Source of the DNA: Lederbergia lenta NBRC 16444
GTDB lineage: Bacteria; Bacillota; Bacilli; Bacillales; Bacillaceae_C
Reading direction: 5' to 3'
Assembly (NCBI RefSeq): GCF_001591545.1
Contig: NZ_BCVC01000001.1
Coordinates: 1,054,001 to 1,118,000, forward strand
DNA length: 64,000 nucleotides
Below are positions 46,284 through 54,710 of the stretch, piece by piece. Positions within the stretch are counted from its first letter, which is position 1, and every line of letters starts with the position of its first letter. Below the pieces are notes generated by a model. It searched no databases. It was not told the DNA's origin and saw only the letters and a list, made by a program, of their open reading frames with translations. The position numbers and the translations under genes are program-made.

Positions 46284-48962
46284 TTAACTATTATTGGAAG
46301 CATCTGACTGTTGTTGCTCATTAGTGTTTGTATTAGAATCTTGCTCTTCATTGGGTCCATCATTCTCTCCATTAGCTGGATTTTCAGGAGCTTCTGGAGT
46401 TTCTTCCTCTCTTCCAGGAGGGGTATTACCATTTCCATTGTTGTTATTGTCAGCACCATTGCCTTCGTTTTCTTTGTCTTTATCAGTCTCTTTATCCTTG
46501 TCAGCCTCACCTTCGTTTGCATCTTCTTCTGTAGGAGGTGTGGTTTCGTCTTCAGGATCTTCAATTTCTTCTTCTTTTTCTTCATCCTCATCTACCTTAG
46601 GAACGGTCACGCTTGCTGTACCAGGTGTACTGCGTTGTTTATTACTAATTGCAATAACTTCGATTGAATAGGTTTCTCCAGGTTCTACATCGGTCAATGT
46701 ATATTGCTGTTCATTATTTCCACTTACTGATTGGTTTTGACCACTTGCAGTTTTGATTGACACTTCGAATTTGATATCTTTATCTTTCTTTTCGGAATGA
46801 TCCCATGAGAAAAGAATTTCATTTTGTTCTTCATGGTATTCACCTTTTACAGAAGGAGCATCCAGTTTATCAAACGCGATTGATACTTCTTTTGGTTCAG
46901 TGCCTGCAACGAATAACTCATAGATGATATTGCTATCTGGAGTGTGTGTACTTGGTTTCTTCGCAGGATTTGATCCTTTTTCGACCGCAGCTTTGACAAC
47001 ACTTTTGGGCATAGTGAAGTCTGGTGTTTCTATTCCTTCGGATACATGTTGCATAAGGTTCTTATATAGCTCTTTTGCTATTTGCTGGTCATTATGTGGG
47101 TATGCACGTAATGGATTTTTTCTTTGATCATAACCAGTCCAGACAGCAAGGGAATAATTAGTCGTATATCCCGCAAACCAAGAATCGGGCACATCACCAC
47201 TACTCAAATTATATTTGCTTATCTCCTCATCAGTATAGTTCGATGTACCAGTTTTACCTGCAGCTGGTAGACCAGGAATGATTGCCGTTTTGCCCGTAGC
47301 CCCAGCTTTTTCAGATAATACATCTTTCAGCATATCTGTAACCATATATGCTGTCGAATCTTCCATTGCAATTTGGGGCTTGATTGTATTTTTAACTTCC
47401 GTTTCACCATCGCGAAGGATGATCTTTCTTACTGTGTGCGGTTTATTATACATACCATTATTACCGAAAGTTGCGTAAGCTCCAGCTAATTGCATTGGAG
47501 AAATGCTAGTTACTCCACCAATCGAGGCTGATTCATAAAAATCATCATCTTTAAAATTTAGCCCTAATTGTGATGCGAACTCTCTAGCTTTGTCTAATCC
47601 TGCTGCTTGAAATGCTTTTAAAGCTGGAACGTTTCTTGAACGATACAATGCCTCTCTAATCGACATTTGTCCAAGGTAATTCTGATCAAAGTTTCTGATC
47701 GGAGGACCATCAGTATAATTATATGGTTCATCCACAATTTGTTCATATGTGGACCAGTTTAAATATTCAATAGCAGGTCCATAATCTAAGATTGGTTTAA
47801 TCGTTGATCCTGGCGAACGCGTGCTAAGTGTTGTTGCATAATTAGTGCCACGCTTAATATCCTTAAAACGATTTCCGCCAATTGCTCGAATTTCTCCTGT
47901 TTGTGTATCTTGTAAAACGATACCTGCTTGAAGATCTTCATCGGGATATTCGATTACTTCATTTGTTAACAACATTTTTTCCGTATATTCCTGTGCATCT
48001 GGATCAAGTGTTGTATGAATGATTAAACCGTCGGCAAATACATTGTAATCGCCTAGTGATTCTACTTCTCTAATGACTTGGTCAATAAAAGAATCATATT
48101 TATAAGCATTTTTATTATTTGATTCTTCTGGCACTAATGTATCAGTAATAGATATGTTTTGTGCTTTTTCCATCTCGGCTTTACTAATTTTTCCGTGTTG
48201 TGCCATTAATGACAACACAATATTTTTCCGTTTATCAGACTTTTCAGGGAAGGCATAGGGATCATAATTGTATGGACTTTGGGGAAGTCCCGCAAGTAAA
48301 GCCATTTCCTGTAATTCTAACTCGGAAAGTTCTTTATCGAAATAATATTTGGACGCAGTTTCAATCCCATGAATTCCATTCGCATAGTTAATTTTATTCA
48401 CATACATTTCAAAAATCTGTTCTTTAGAGTATTTTCTCTCTAACTGAAAAGCCAACCAAGCTTCTTGTGCTTTTCTTTTTAGTGTTTTTTCATCAGATAG
48501 AAAAGATCTCTTGATAACTTGTTGTGTAATAGTAGAAGCTCCTTCAGAACCAAAACCTCTTGTTACATTGGCTAATACAGCTCCTCCAAGTCTTCTTAAA
48601 TCAATTCCACTATGTTTGAAAAAGCGAACGTCTTCCGTAGCTAACACTGCATCTCTAACTTTTTCGGGGATTTGATCATAATCAACGTAATCCCTATTTT
48701 CGGTTCCTAAAATGGTAATTGGCTCATCATTCATATCTAATATTTGTGAAGCGACCGGATCAATTAATAAACTTTTATCAAGCTTTGGCGCGTCCTTTAC
48801 ATAGTAAGCAAATAGACCTGCCCCAGATGCGAGTCCCACAAACCCAAGGATTAGTATAATAAACAAGATTTTTTTGAAAATGTTCGTGCGTTTTCCTTTA
48901 TTTGTTTTCTTACTTGTTGACTGTTTTCGTCTTGCTACACGTGATTGTTGATTTTCTGCCAT
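46284..48962 (-). CDS. ponA: Penicillin-binding protein 1A/1B (class A)
   Basis: PonA polymerises and cross-links peptidoglycan. The 892-residue product has a basic cytoplasmic tail (1-27), a membrane anchor (about 30-53), a GT51 glycosyltransferase domain with E110 in ATEDVRFF and the second motif in ASTITQQ, and a transpeptidase domain with S386-T-I-K, SRN (442-444) and KTG (570-572). A fibronectin type III-like domain (about 710-795) precedes a tail of about 95 residues rich in D, E, N, T and P. Start is the ATG at 48962. recU lies 46 bases upstream in the same operon. Confidence 0.96.
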   Translation of the reverse strand: MAENQQSRVARRKQSTSKKTNKGKRTNIFKKILFIILILGFVGLASGAGLFAYYVKDAPKLDKSLLIDPVASQILDMNDEPITILGTENRDYVDYDQIPEKVRDAVLATEDVRFFKHSGIDLRRLGGAVLANVTRGFGSEGASTITQQVIKRSFLSDEKTLKRKAQEAWLAFQLERKYSKEQIFEMYVNKINYANGIHGIETASKYYFDKELSELELQEMALLAGLPQSPYNYDPYAFPEKSDKRKNIVLSLMAQHGKISKAEMEKAQNISITDTLVPEESNNKNAYKYDSFIDQVIREVESLGDYNVFADGLIIHTTLDPDAQEYTEKMLLTNEVIEYPDEDLQAGIVLQDTQTGEIRAIGGNRFKDIKRGTNYATTLSTRSPGSTIKPILDYGPAIEYLNWSTYEQIVDEPYNYTDGPPIRNFDQNYLGQMSIREALYRSRNVPALKAFQAAGLDKAREFASQLGLNFKDDDFYESASIGGVTSISPMQLAGAYATFGNNGMYNKPHTVRKIILRDGETEVKNTIKPQIAMEDSTAYMVTDMLKDVLSEKAGATGKTAIIPGLPAAGKTGTSNYTDEEISKYNLSSGDVPDSWFAGYTTNYSLAVWTGYDQRKNPLRAYPHNDQQIAKELYKNLMQHVSEGIETPDFTMPKSVVKAAVEKGSNPAKKPSTHTPDSNIIYELFVAGTEPKEVSIAFDKLDAPSVKGEYHEEQNEILFSWDHSEKKDKDIKFEVSIKTASGQNQSVSGNNEQQYTLTDVEPGETYSIEVIAISNKQRSTPGTASVTVPKVDEDEEKEEEIEDPEDETTPPTEEDANEGEADKDKETDKDKENEGNGADNNNNGNGNTPPGREEETPEAPENPANGENDGPNEEQDSNTNTNEQQQSDASNNS

Positions 48963-49007
48963 ATGCAGTATTCCTCACTTTCGATATATCAAATAAATAC
49001 AATAAAA

Positions 49008-49616
49008 TTAGAAAGAATAAATTTCTTTTAGGATTTTTAAGTAATCTAATCGGGGGTGGTATCCTATGTTGATTTTATGTCCAAAATCATGAATTTCTTT
49101 CTTTGTAATTGATTTTCTACCGCCATTATTCATACGTTCCCAAAAGTTAAATAGAACTTCACATTCTAATAAAAAAACTTCATCCGTTTTTGCGAATCTT
49201 AATATAACAAATGCAATGCCTTTATGCTGCACAATATTTTGCATATGACTAATTTGATGTTCGTGAAAATTCATTAAAGGAAAAGAAGTGGTACTTTGTG
49301 TTTCTTTCGCTTCAAAATCAATGTATTTTCCTTCACATATTCCATTATAGTCTGTCGTAGAAGCTTGTCTAAAATATGCTTCTTTTATAACAGCAGTACT
49401 TCTTTTTTTATAATCTACCTCGACAATCTGAATGGGAGTGGGCTTTTTATGGATAACAGCCATTCCATTTACTAAATAATATTGATTTGTTTCATTAATG
49501 TCATCTTCTAGAGCCATACCTCTTTTAGAATAAGAAATCTTTTTTTGCGCTGGAGTTGTTAGTTTCTTTCGTGCGTCTAACGTATATTTCCTTCCGTTCG
49601 GGTAATGAAATTCCAT
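49008..49616 (-). CDS. recU: Holliday junction resolvase RecU
   Basis: RecU cleaves four-way DNA junctions and helps load and modulate RecA. The 202-residue product has the nuclease core with an aspartate in STTDYNG and the ExK motif in YIDFEAKET, and the LMNFHEHQISHM segment. I chose the ATG at 49616, preceded by GAGGTGA, instead of an upstream in-frame start at 49661, which would lie before the promoter's likely start point. It forms the conserved recU-ponA pair. Confidence 0.95.
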   Translation of the reverse strand: MEFHYPNGRKYTLDARKKLTTPAQKKISYSKRGMALEDDINETNQYYLVNGMAVIHKKPTPIQIVEVDYKKRSTAVIKEAYFRQASTTDYNGICEGKYIDFEAKETQSTTSFPLMNFHEHQISHMQNIVQHKGIAFVILRFAKTDEVFLLECEVLFNFWERMNNGGRKSITKKEIHDFGHKINIGYHPRLDYLKILKEIYSF

Positions 49617-49640
49617 AATCGTGTTCACCTCACTTGCTAA

Positions 49641-49649
49641 ATTATACCA
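49641..49649 (-). promoter_or_regulatory. Extended -10 promoter of recU-ponA
   Basis: On the minus strand TGGTATAAT is a perfect TGnTATAAT element, 25 bases before the recU ATG. The -35 is weak. The rest of 49,650-49,954 holds no supportable gene. Confidence 0.6.
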
Positions 49650-49954
49650 CAGCTCTATCAAGTGCTAAAAATATGAATAGAAGTGCCCGACTCATACATT
49701 CATAAAAAGATGCAGAATTACAGAATATGCCCCAATCTAATCCTATAACACTATAAGACGTAATTAAACCGTCTTAAGTTTCATTATTTAAGAATTTTTT
49801 ATAATTATATATGAAAAAACATTGTCGAAAAAAAGCGGAGTTAAAGCATGTTAGCACTTTGTTTGCCGAATTGCTTCTAGTTTTGTCAGTGAGGAAGGAA
49901 GAAGAAAAGAGATATGGAATATAAATATCATAGAGTATGAAGGGAGGCGGAGGC

Positions 49955-50152
49955 ATGAATAAAGCAGACTGTCTAAAAAAACTGGAAGGGATCCATATTC
50001 AATTGCGACAATTGGAGAAATTGATGGAGGAAAAGTTAGAGAATGAAAGAAGCGGGATCATAGAAATGATGGGGGAAAGTAGCCAGGAAATAGAAAACAA
50101 ACTTCAATATTTAGAATTAGCTTCTAAAGATAAAATACAAAGAGTTTCTTAA
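49955..50152 (+). CDS. Small coiled-coil protein
   Basis: A 65-residue protein, strongly helical with a heptad-like pattern (IHIQLRQLEKLMEEKLENE) and highly charged. I do not recognise the family. An exceptionally good ribosome binding site (GGAGGCGGAGG) precedes the ATG at 49955; the in-frame ATG at 49937 lies ahead of it. It occupies the recU-yppE interval where B. subtilis has yppC and yppD, but does not resemble YppC in size. Likely a real gene of unknown role. Confidence 0.6.
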   Translation: MNKADCLKKLEGIHIQLRQLEKLMEEKLENERSGIIEMMGESSQEIENKLQYLELASKDKIQRVS

Positions 50153-50201
50153 TCTTGATAATACATCAGCTAAAGTTTACGATGATAGAAGTTTGATAAG
50201 G

Positions 50202-50228
50202 AGCATGCCATTTATGCTGCTTTTTTTG
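50202..50228 (+). terminator. Possible terminator after the small coiled-coil gene
   Basis: AGCAT and ATGCT arms across a 7-base loop, followed by GCTTTTTTTG. The stem is short. Confidence 0.5.
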
Positions 50229-50330
50229 TTTGTAAAGAAACTATAATTGTGAAAAGATAGGTGGCTAGCATCTATATCCGATAGGATCCAAAATATAATG
50301 CACGATAAATGAAAGAAAGGATGTGGTGTA

Positions 50331-50711
50331 ATGGAAAAGCATGAATTATTTGAGTTAACCTTACGATTAAGTAACTATAATAAAGAAGCATTCGAAAACT
50401 TTCATCGATGCCGAGCAACTGGAAAACAAGGAGACTTTTATAGCGAAGTAAAACCATTTGCCGACAAAGTTAAAGAGTGTCGTGACAAATGGGAGCCAGA
50501 GGCAGTATTGTGGACGATTAAAAATAAACCAAAAAACTTATACCCTATGCAAATTAAAAACACTGCTGAAAATATTGAAATGGTCTCTGTACGTGCCTAT
50601 TTCCCCGAGTCCAGCTTGAAAAAATTTAACAGTCATATTCAATCCATTGATTTTGTATTAAGCCGTTTACTTGATGAACTTAATCTATCCGACTCTCATG
50701 GCAATAACTAA
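50331..50711 (+). CDS. yppE: YppE, DUF1798 family protein
   Basis: A 126-residue all-helical soluble protein of the DUF1798/YppE family. The features are HELFELTLRLSNYNKEAFE at the start, KVKECRDKWEP in the middle and AYFPESSLKKFN near 90. B. subtilis YppE has a solved structure but no known function. Start is the ATG at 50331 after AAAGGATGTGG. It lies in the conserved recU to ypsA segment. Confidence 0.82.
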   Translation: MEKHELFELTLRLSNYNKEAFENFHRCRATGKQGDFYSEVKPFADKVKECRDKWEPEAVLWTIKNKPKNLYPMQIKNTAENIEMVSVRAYFPESSLKKFNSHIQSIDFVLSRLLDELNLSDSHGNN

Positions 50712-50735
50712 TTGCCAGAGAGTTTTAATGTTCTC

Positions 50736-50763
50736 ACATATAAGATATTAATATCATAATCTA
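50736..50763 (+). promoter_or_regulatory. SigK-type promoter upstream of yppG
   Basis: AC at 50736 is followed after 17 bases by CATAATCTA (50755-50763), an exact match to the AC-N16/17-CATAnnnTA pattern recognised by the late mother-cell factor SigK. The yppG ATG is 33 bases downstream. Confidence 0.65.
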
Positions 50764-50795
50764 TAGTAAAAAGAATGGATTAGGAGGGCAAAAAA

Positions 50796-51278
50796 ATGTT
50801 CAATCATAATCCTAACCGAATATATCGCCAGTCACTTCCACAACAATATTACCCACATTCTATGGATGGATATGTAATGTATCCAAATTATGGGCTAGCT
50901 CAGCCCCGTCCAGCAATGTATCCAAATTACCCATTGTATTCGGCAGGGTTTCATCCTTACCTAAATTATCATGCGCCTTATGAAAATAAAATAAAAGGAT
51001 TTGGTCATGACCTATTTCAAAATCCATTACAACCTGATGATGGATACTTTTATGGAACACCAAATCCGAAAGTAGCATTCCAACATGGAAATCCACAAAA
51101 AACTGGTTCTTCCAACAATAAACAAGGTGGTAATAGTAACTCCATCCTAAATTCTTTTAAGTCACAAGACGGCACATATGATATAAATAAAATGGTTAAT
51201 ACAACAGGGCAACTTGTAAATGCATTATCACAAGTATCATCTATGGCAAAAGGTATCGGCGGATTTTTTAAACTTTAG
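50796..51278 (+). CDS. yppG: YppG-like protein, probable spore coat-associated
   Basis: A 160-residue protein rich in proline, tyrosine, asparagine and histidine, with repeated YPNY and HPYLNY motifs (about 25-60), followed by a small-residue linker and a C-terminal helix NTTGQLVNALSQVSSMAKGIGGFF. The composition is that of spore coat or crust proteins, and the C-terminal segment is typical of YppG. Ribosome binding site AGGAGGG. A SigK-type promoter directly upstream supports late mother-cell expression. B. subtilis yppG lies in the same place. Confidence 0.8.
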   Translation: MFNHNPNRIYRQSLPQQYYPHSMDGYVMYPNYGLAQPRPAMYPNYPLYSAGFHPYLNYHAPYENKIKGFGHDLFQNPLQPDDGYFYGTPNPKVAFQHGNPQKTGSSNNKQGGNSNSILNSFKSQDGTYDINKMVNTTGQLVNALSQVSSMAKGIGGFFKL

Positions 51279-51459
51279 ATTTATAATAGTGAGACAAGCG
51301 ATTTATTTTGGAAACAAAATGAAAATAATCAATTCATTTCCCGGGCAAGCGCAGTAATCGACGTGAAATATACAAATGTATAAATAACTAGTTCAGATTT
51401 GTACTATTTAGTCAGAATTTGAAACATTTTAGCACTAATAAATAGGTGTTTACATTAGT

Positions 51460-51487
51460 ACATGTATCAAGTATTTCTCATAGGCTA
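51460..51487 (+). promoter_or_regulatory. SigK-type promoter upstream of cotD
   Basis: AC at 51460 is followed after 17 bases by CATAGGCTA (51479-51487), an exact match to the SigK pattern, 41 bases before the chosen GTG start. cotD is a SigK-GerE gene in B. subtilis. Confidence 0.7.
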
Positions 51488-51527
51488 GAAGTGTAAAGAA
51501 ATCACAGACATGAAAGGAGCAATTGAT

Positions 51528-51848
51528 GTGTTTAATCATTGTGGACCAAAAGTTCTTCCAGCAGTTGTTCATCCGACTAAATGTTGTGTAAAGCACACTC
51601 ACCAAAATGTCATCGTTCCAGAAATTCATCCAACACATACGACAAACGTCAACCATACGAATTTTCAACATCAACATTATTTCCCGCACACAGAATCAGT
51701 CGTAAATGAAGTGTCAAATCAGCAAATGAATATGCCTGGACCAGGACCAGGAATGGGGCCAATGGGAATGGGCCCAATGGGTGTAGGACCAGCCGGACAT
51801 AGACCAAGGCCGGGTTGCTGTGGTCCAAGACCAGGTTTCCCTTATTAA
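51528..51848 (+). CDS. cotD: Spore coat protein CotD
   Basis: An inner-coat structural protein of 106 residues. The first half has HCGPKVLPAVVHPTKCCVKH with cysteine pairs and many histidines (NHTNFQHQHYFPHT), typical of CotD. The second half is a repetitive PGPGMGPMGMGP-type stretch ending in RPGCCGPRPGFPY. I chose the GTG at 51528 because AAAGGAG is correctly spaced for it; an in-frame ATG at 51510 lies ahead of that site. A SigK-type promoter lies upstream and a strong terminator downstream. The 1,279-51,527-side interval (51,279-51,459) shows no gene. Confidence 0.88.
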   Translation: MFNHCGPKVLPAVVHPTKCCVKHTHQNVIVPEIHPTHTTNVNHTNFQHQHYFPHTESVVNEVSNQQMNMPGPGPGMGPMGMGPMGVGPAGHRPRPGCCGPRPGFPY

Positions 51849-51864
51849 TATGCTATATTTAGTG

Positions 51865-51896
51865 GCAAGGATGGAATTTTTCCATCCTTGCTTTTT
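51865..51896 (+). terminator. Terminator after cotD
   Basis: GCAAGGATGGAA with its perfect complement TTCCATCCTTGC, a short loop and TTTTT. Confidence 0.93.
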
Positions 51897-51915
51897 GAAG
51901 TAAAGGAGGAGGAAA

Positions 51916-52461
51916 ATGATAAAGGTCGCAGCCTTAACTGGGTATAAGTCATATGAACTCGGCATATATAAAAATAATGATCCGGCAATTGATTACATAA
52001 AAAAAACAATCTCCCGAAGGATTATAGAACTTATGGAAGATGGGCTTGAATGGGTTATCATTTCCGGTCAACCAGGTGTAGAATTATGGGCGGCAGAAGT
52101 TGTGTTTGAGTTGCAAGAGGAGTATAACGAATTAAAACTTGCCTTGATTACTCCTTTTCTAAATCAAGAAGAGAAATGGAAGGAGGACAATAAAGAATTA
52201 TACGAAATGGTGATGATGCAAGCAGATTTTACAGAATCATTATCTAAACTCCCATACACTGCACCTTGGCAATTTCGTAATAAAAATAATTTTTTCTTGC
52301 AAAAAACAGATGCTGCCATCATCCTATATGATGAGGAAAAAGAAGGATCACCTAAATTTTTTTACGAAGCAGCAAAGCTTTACCAACAATCAAAATCTTA
52401 TGAGCTCCGAATGATTGATTTTTATGATTTACAGGCAGCAGTAGATGAAAGCAACTTTTAA
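51916..52461 (+). CDS. ypsA: YpsA, SLOG-family protein (DUF1273)
   Basis: A 181-residue Rossmann-like protein of the SLOG superfamily, which binds nucleotide-derived ligands. The features are the first strand AALTGYKSYELG, the GGQPG-like ISGQPGVELWAAE glycine loop with its glutamate near 55, and the C-terminal KTDAAIILYDEE strand. In B. subtilis and Staphylococcus YpsA affects cell division, and it neighbours gpsB there as here. Start is the ATG at 51916 after AAGGAGGAGG. Confidence 0.9.
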   Translation: MIKVAALTGYKSYELGIYKNNDPAIDYIKKTISRRIIELMEDGLEWVIISGQPGVELWAAEVVFELQEEYNELKLALITPFLNQEEKWKEDNKELYEMVMMQADFTESLSKLPYTAPWQFRNKNNFFLQKTDAAIILYDEEKEGSPKFFYEAAKLYQQSKSYELRMIDFYDLQAAVDESNF

Positions 52462-52497
52462 CATATTGTGAATTTTACCGAAATAAAGATTGTAAAA

Positions 52498-52526
52498 TTG
52501 ACAAAATGAGTTTGTTTTGACATTAT
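52498..52526 (+). promoter_or_regulatory. Possible SigA promoter of gpsB
   Basis: TTGACA (52498) and CATTAT (52521) with a 17-base spacer, about 40 bases before the gpsB start. Confidence 0.45.
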
Positions 52527-52564
52527 AAATATATTGTACAGTGAATGTCGAGGTGGTGTTTCGG

Positions 52565-52864
52565 ATGTTGGCTGATAAATTAAAACTGACAGCAAAAGAA
52601 ATATTGGAAAAAGAATTTAAAACGAGTGTACGTGGATATAAACAAGAAGATGTGGACAAATTTTTAGATATAATCATTAAAGATTATGAAACGATGCATA
52701 TGACAATTGATGAACTGCAGCAAGAAAACTTGCGATTGAAAAAGCAGTTAGAAGTGAGTACGCGTCGCCAACCTGTACAACCCGCAGGTACAACAAATTT
52801 TGATATCCTAAAACGTTTGTCGAATTTAGAAAAACATGTATTTGGTAGTAAGCTAGACGAATAA
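52565..52864 (+). CDS. gpsB: Cell-division regulator GpsB
   Basis: GpsB shuttles between side wall and septum and adjusts PBP1 (PonA) location and activity. The 99-residue product has the DivIVA-like lipid and PBP-binding N-terminal domain ([28 protein letters not shown], positions 8-35), a coiled coil (about 36-70), and the short C-terminal trimerisation helix ([16 protein letters not shown]). Start is the ATG at 52565 after GAGGTGGTG; an in-frame GTG at 52541 lies ahead. ponA, its partner, is 4 kb away in this window. Confidence 0.94.
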   Translation: MLADKLKLTAKEILEKEFKTSVRGYKQEDVDKFLDIIIKDYETMHMTIDELQQENLRLKKQLEVSTRRQPVQPAGTTNFDILKRLSNLEKHVFGSKLDE

Positions 52865-52885
52865 TCTTTATTTTTTTATTTGCTA

Positions 52886-52914
52886 TTGCAACAGAGAGAG
52901 AAAAGTATTACAAT
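52886..52914 (+). promoter_or_regulatory. SigA promoter of rnpB
   Basis: TTGCAA (52886) and TACAAT (52909) with a 17-base spacer, ending about 14 bases before the predicted 5' end of the RNase P RNA. Confidence 0.75.
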
Positions 52915-52927
52915 AAAAAGTCGGTGA

Positions 52928-53352
52928 GGCTAATAACATTCGGGTAATCGCTGCTGACTATTGTCGGCAGAGGAAAGTCCATGCTCGCACGGTGCTGAGA
53001 TGCCCGTAGTGATCGCGCCTGGCGAAATAATAAGCCAGGGCAGTTTGGAGAATATCTGGACTGACGGCAGGGAAAACACCTAAGTTCTTAATGAATATGG
53101 AGTGACTACCTATAATGTGCCACAGTGACGAAGCTCTGTTGGAAACAATAGAGGTGGAACGAGGTAAACCCCGCGAGCGAGAAACTCAAATATTGGTAGG
53201 GGCACTCTTTCTGAGGAATTGAACAAAGAAAGAGGCAGGCTATCTTTAAATAGTCTGCAGATAGATGATTACCGCTGGAGTACGAGGTCCACCTATGACC
53301 GCATGTAGTACGAAGGTACAGAACATGGCTTACATGAATGTTATTATAGGTT
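52928..53352 (+). ncRNA. rnpB: RNase P RNA, bacterial type B
   Basis: The RNA subunit of RNase P, which trims tRNA 5' leaders. The conserved cores are present in order: ATTCGGGTAATCGC at the 5' end, GAGGAAAGTCCATGCTCGCA (52,971 on), GCTGAGATGCCCGTAGTG, AGGGCAG, ACGGCAG, the GTGCCACAGTGACGAAG block, GGTAAACCCCGCGAGCGAGA near 53,160, then AGATAGATGATTACCGC and the 3' ACATGGCTTACA. The terminal helix TAATAACATTC / GAATGTTATTA closes the molecule and sets its ends. The arrangement is the Bacillus type B fold, and it sits between gpsB and ypsC as in B. subtilis. Confidence 0.97.
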
Positions 53353-53364
53353 CATGCACTACGA

Positions 53365-53402
53365 TATGCCCTTCTTCATTTATGAGAAGGGCATTATTTT
53401 AT
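53365..53402 (+). terminator. Terminator of rnpB
   Basis: ATGCCCTTCT pairs with AGAAGGGCAT, followed by TATTTTATT. Confidence 0.88.
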
Positions 53403-53504
53403 TGTTAAATTTATAAAAAGATAGGTTTGTGGACAACTTTTAAAAGAGGGTTCTTTATTGGTGATAATATGAGACATAAATCAGTTATTTAAGGATGGGT
53501 CTAA

Positions 53505-54653
53505 TTGAAAACTTTTAAGCTAATTGCTACAACTGCGATGGGAATCGAGGCTATTGCAGCAGAAGAAGTTAGAGCGCTCGGCTATACTTGTGAAGTTGAA
53601 AATGGAAAAGTAATTTATCAAGGAGATAAACTCGCCATTGCTCGTTCTAATCTGTGGTTGAGGACTGCGGATAGAGTGAAAATAGTTGTTGGTGAATTTA
53701 CTGCTACAACTTTTGATGATCTCTTTGAACAAACAAAAGCAATCAATTGGGAAGAACTTCTTCCTGAGAATGCTCAATTTCCTGTTCAAGGTAAATCAGT
53801 GAAATCGAAGTTATTTAGTGTGTCAGATTGTCAAGCGATCGTAAAAAAAGCCATTGCTGAAAGATTAAAAAAAGCTTACAGCAAGTCGTCTTGGCTGGAG
53901 GAGTCAGGGGCATTATTTAAAATCGAAGTGGCTTTATTAAAAGATAAGGTATTACTTACGATCGATACATCTGGAGCTGGATTACATAAACGAGGATATC
54001 GGGCTCAGCAAGGTGAAGCACCGTTGAAAGAAACTTTAGCTGCTGCTCTAGTAAAATTAACGAAATGGCAACCTAATAGACCCTTTCATGATCCTTTTTG
54101 TGGATCCGGAACTATTCCAATTGAGGCAGCGTTAATTGGTCAAAATATTGCTCCAGGGTTCAATCGGGATTTTCTAAGTGAAGCATGGCCATGGATGGAC
54201 GACCAAATATGGGACAAAGCAAGACAAGAAGCAGAAGACCTAGCGAATTATGATCAGCCACTTGATATACACGGAACAGATATTGACCACAATATGATTA
54301 AAATCTCTGAACTGAATGCTTTCGAAGCTGGATTAGGAGAGCTAGTCACTTTTAAACAAATGCAAGCAACTGATTTCAGCACAAAGAAGGAATATGGTGT
54401 CGTATTATCCAACCCACCTTATGGTGAGAGAATCGGTGACAAAGAAATGGTGGAACGAATGTACCGTGATATTGGTAAGACTTTTCAAGAATTTGATACA
54501 TGGTCTTATTATATTCTTACCTCTCATCCAGCATTTGAAAAGTTGTATGGAAAACAAGCAACGAAAAAAAGGAAATTATTTAATGGTTTTATTCGTACTG
54601 ATTTGTATCAGTATTGGGGGCCACGACCACCAAGAACGAATCAAAACGTATAA
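53505..54653 (+). CDS. ypsC: THUMP-domain class I rRNA methyltransferase (RlmL-like, YpsC)
   Basis: Predicted to methylate a guanine in 23S rRNA by comparison with RlmL. The 382-residue product has an N-terminal ferredoxin-like and THUMP region (about 1-155), the methyltransferase domain with FCGSGTIPIEAAL near 195-210, DIDHNMI, and the NPPYGER catalytic motif near 300. The start is a TTG at 53505 with AAGGATGGG upstream. It is placed as in B. subtilis, right after rnpB. Target base not established from sequence. Confidence 0.9.
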   Translation: MKTFKLIATTAMGIEAIAAEEVRALGYTCEVENGKVIYQGDKLAIARSNLWLRTADRVKIVVGEFTATTFDDLFEQTKAINWEELLPENAQFPVQGKSVKSKLFSVSDCQAIVKKAIAERLKKAYSKSSWLEESGALFKIEVALLKDKVLLTIDTSGAGLHKRGYRAQQGEAPLKETLAAALVKLTKWQPNRPFHDPFCGSGTIPIEAALIGQNIAPGFNRDFLSEAWPWMDDQIWDKARQEAEDLANYDQPLDIHGTDIDHNMIKISELNAFEAGLGELVTFKQMQATDFSTKKEYGVVLSNPPYGERIGDKEMVERMYRDIGKTFQEFDTWSYYILTSHPAFEKLYGKQATKKRKLFNGFIRTDLYQYWGPRPPRTNQNV

Positions 54654-54658
54654 TAATG

Positions 54659-54701
54659 CTCCTTGCTGAATATACTTTATGTATATCATTCAGCAAGGAG
54701 T
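54659..54701 (+). promoter_or_regulatory. Hairpin burying a ribosome binding site
   Basis: CTCCTTGCTGAAT (54659) pairs perfectly with ATTCAGCAAGGAG (54688), with further ATAC/GTAT pairing inside. The AAGGAG at 54695-54700 is the ribosome binding site of the ORF that starts at 54711. The tail GGGGTTTTC is only weakly terminator-like. Confidence 0.65.
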
Positions 54702-54710
54702 GGGGTTTTC

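Noticed and set aside
46294-46671. Plus-strand frames of 118-125 codons opposite the end of ponA
   Set aside because: They are antisense to the acidic repetitive tail (GAA/GAT-rich codons read as TTC/ATC), giving low-complexity Ser/Leu/Phe sequences.
49811-49924. 38-codon plus-strand frame starting MKKHCRKKAEL between recU and the small coiled-coil gene
   Set aside because: There is no ribosome binding site, the composition is biased by A-rich sequence, and no promoter pattern precedes it.
49921-49955. CATAGAGTA before the coiled-coil gene as a SigK -10
   Set aside because: There is no AC at the required 16-17 bases upstream, unlike the yppG and cotD promoters.
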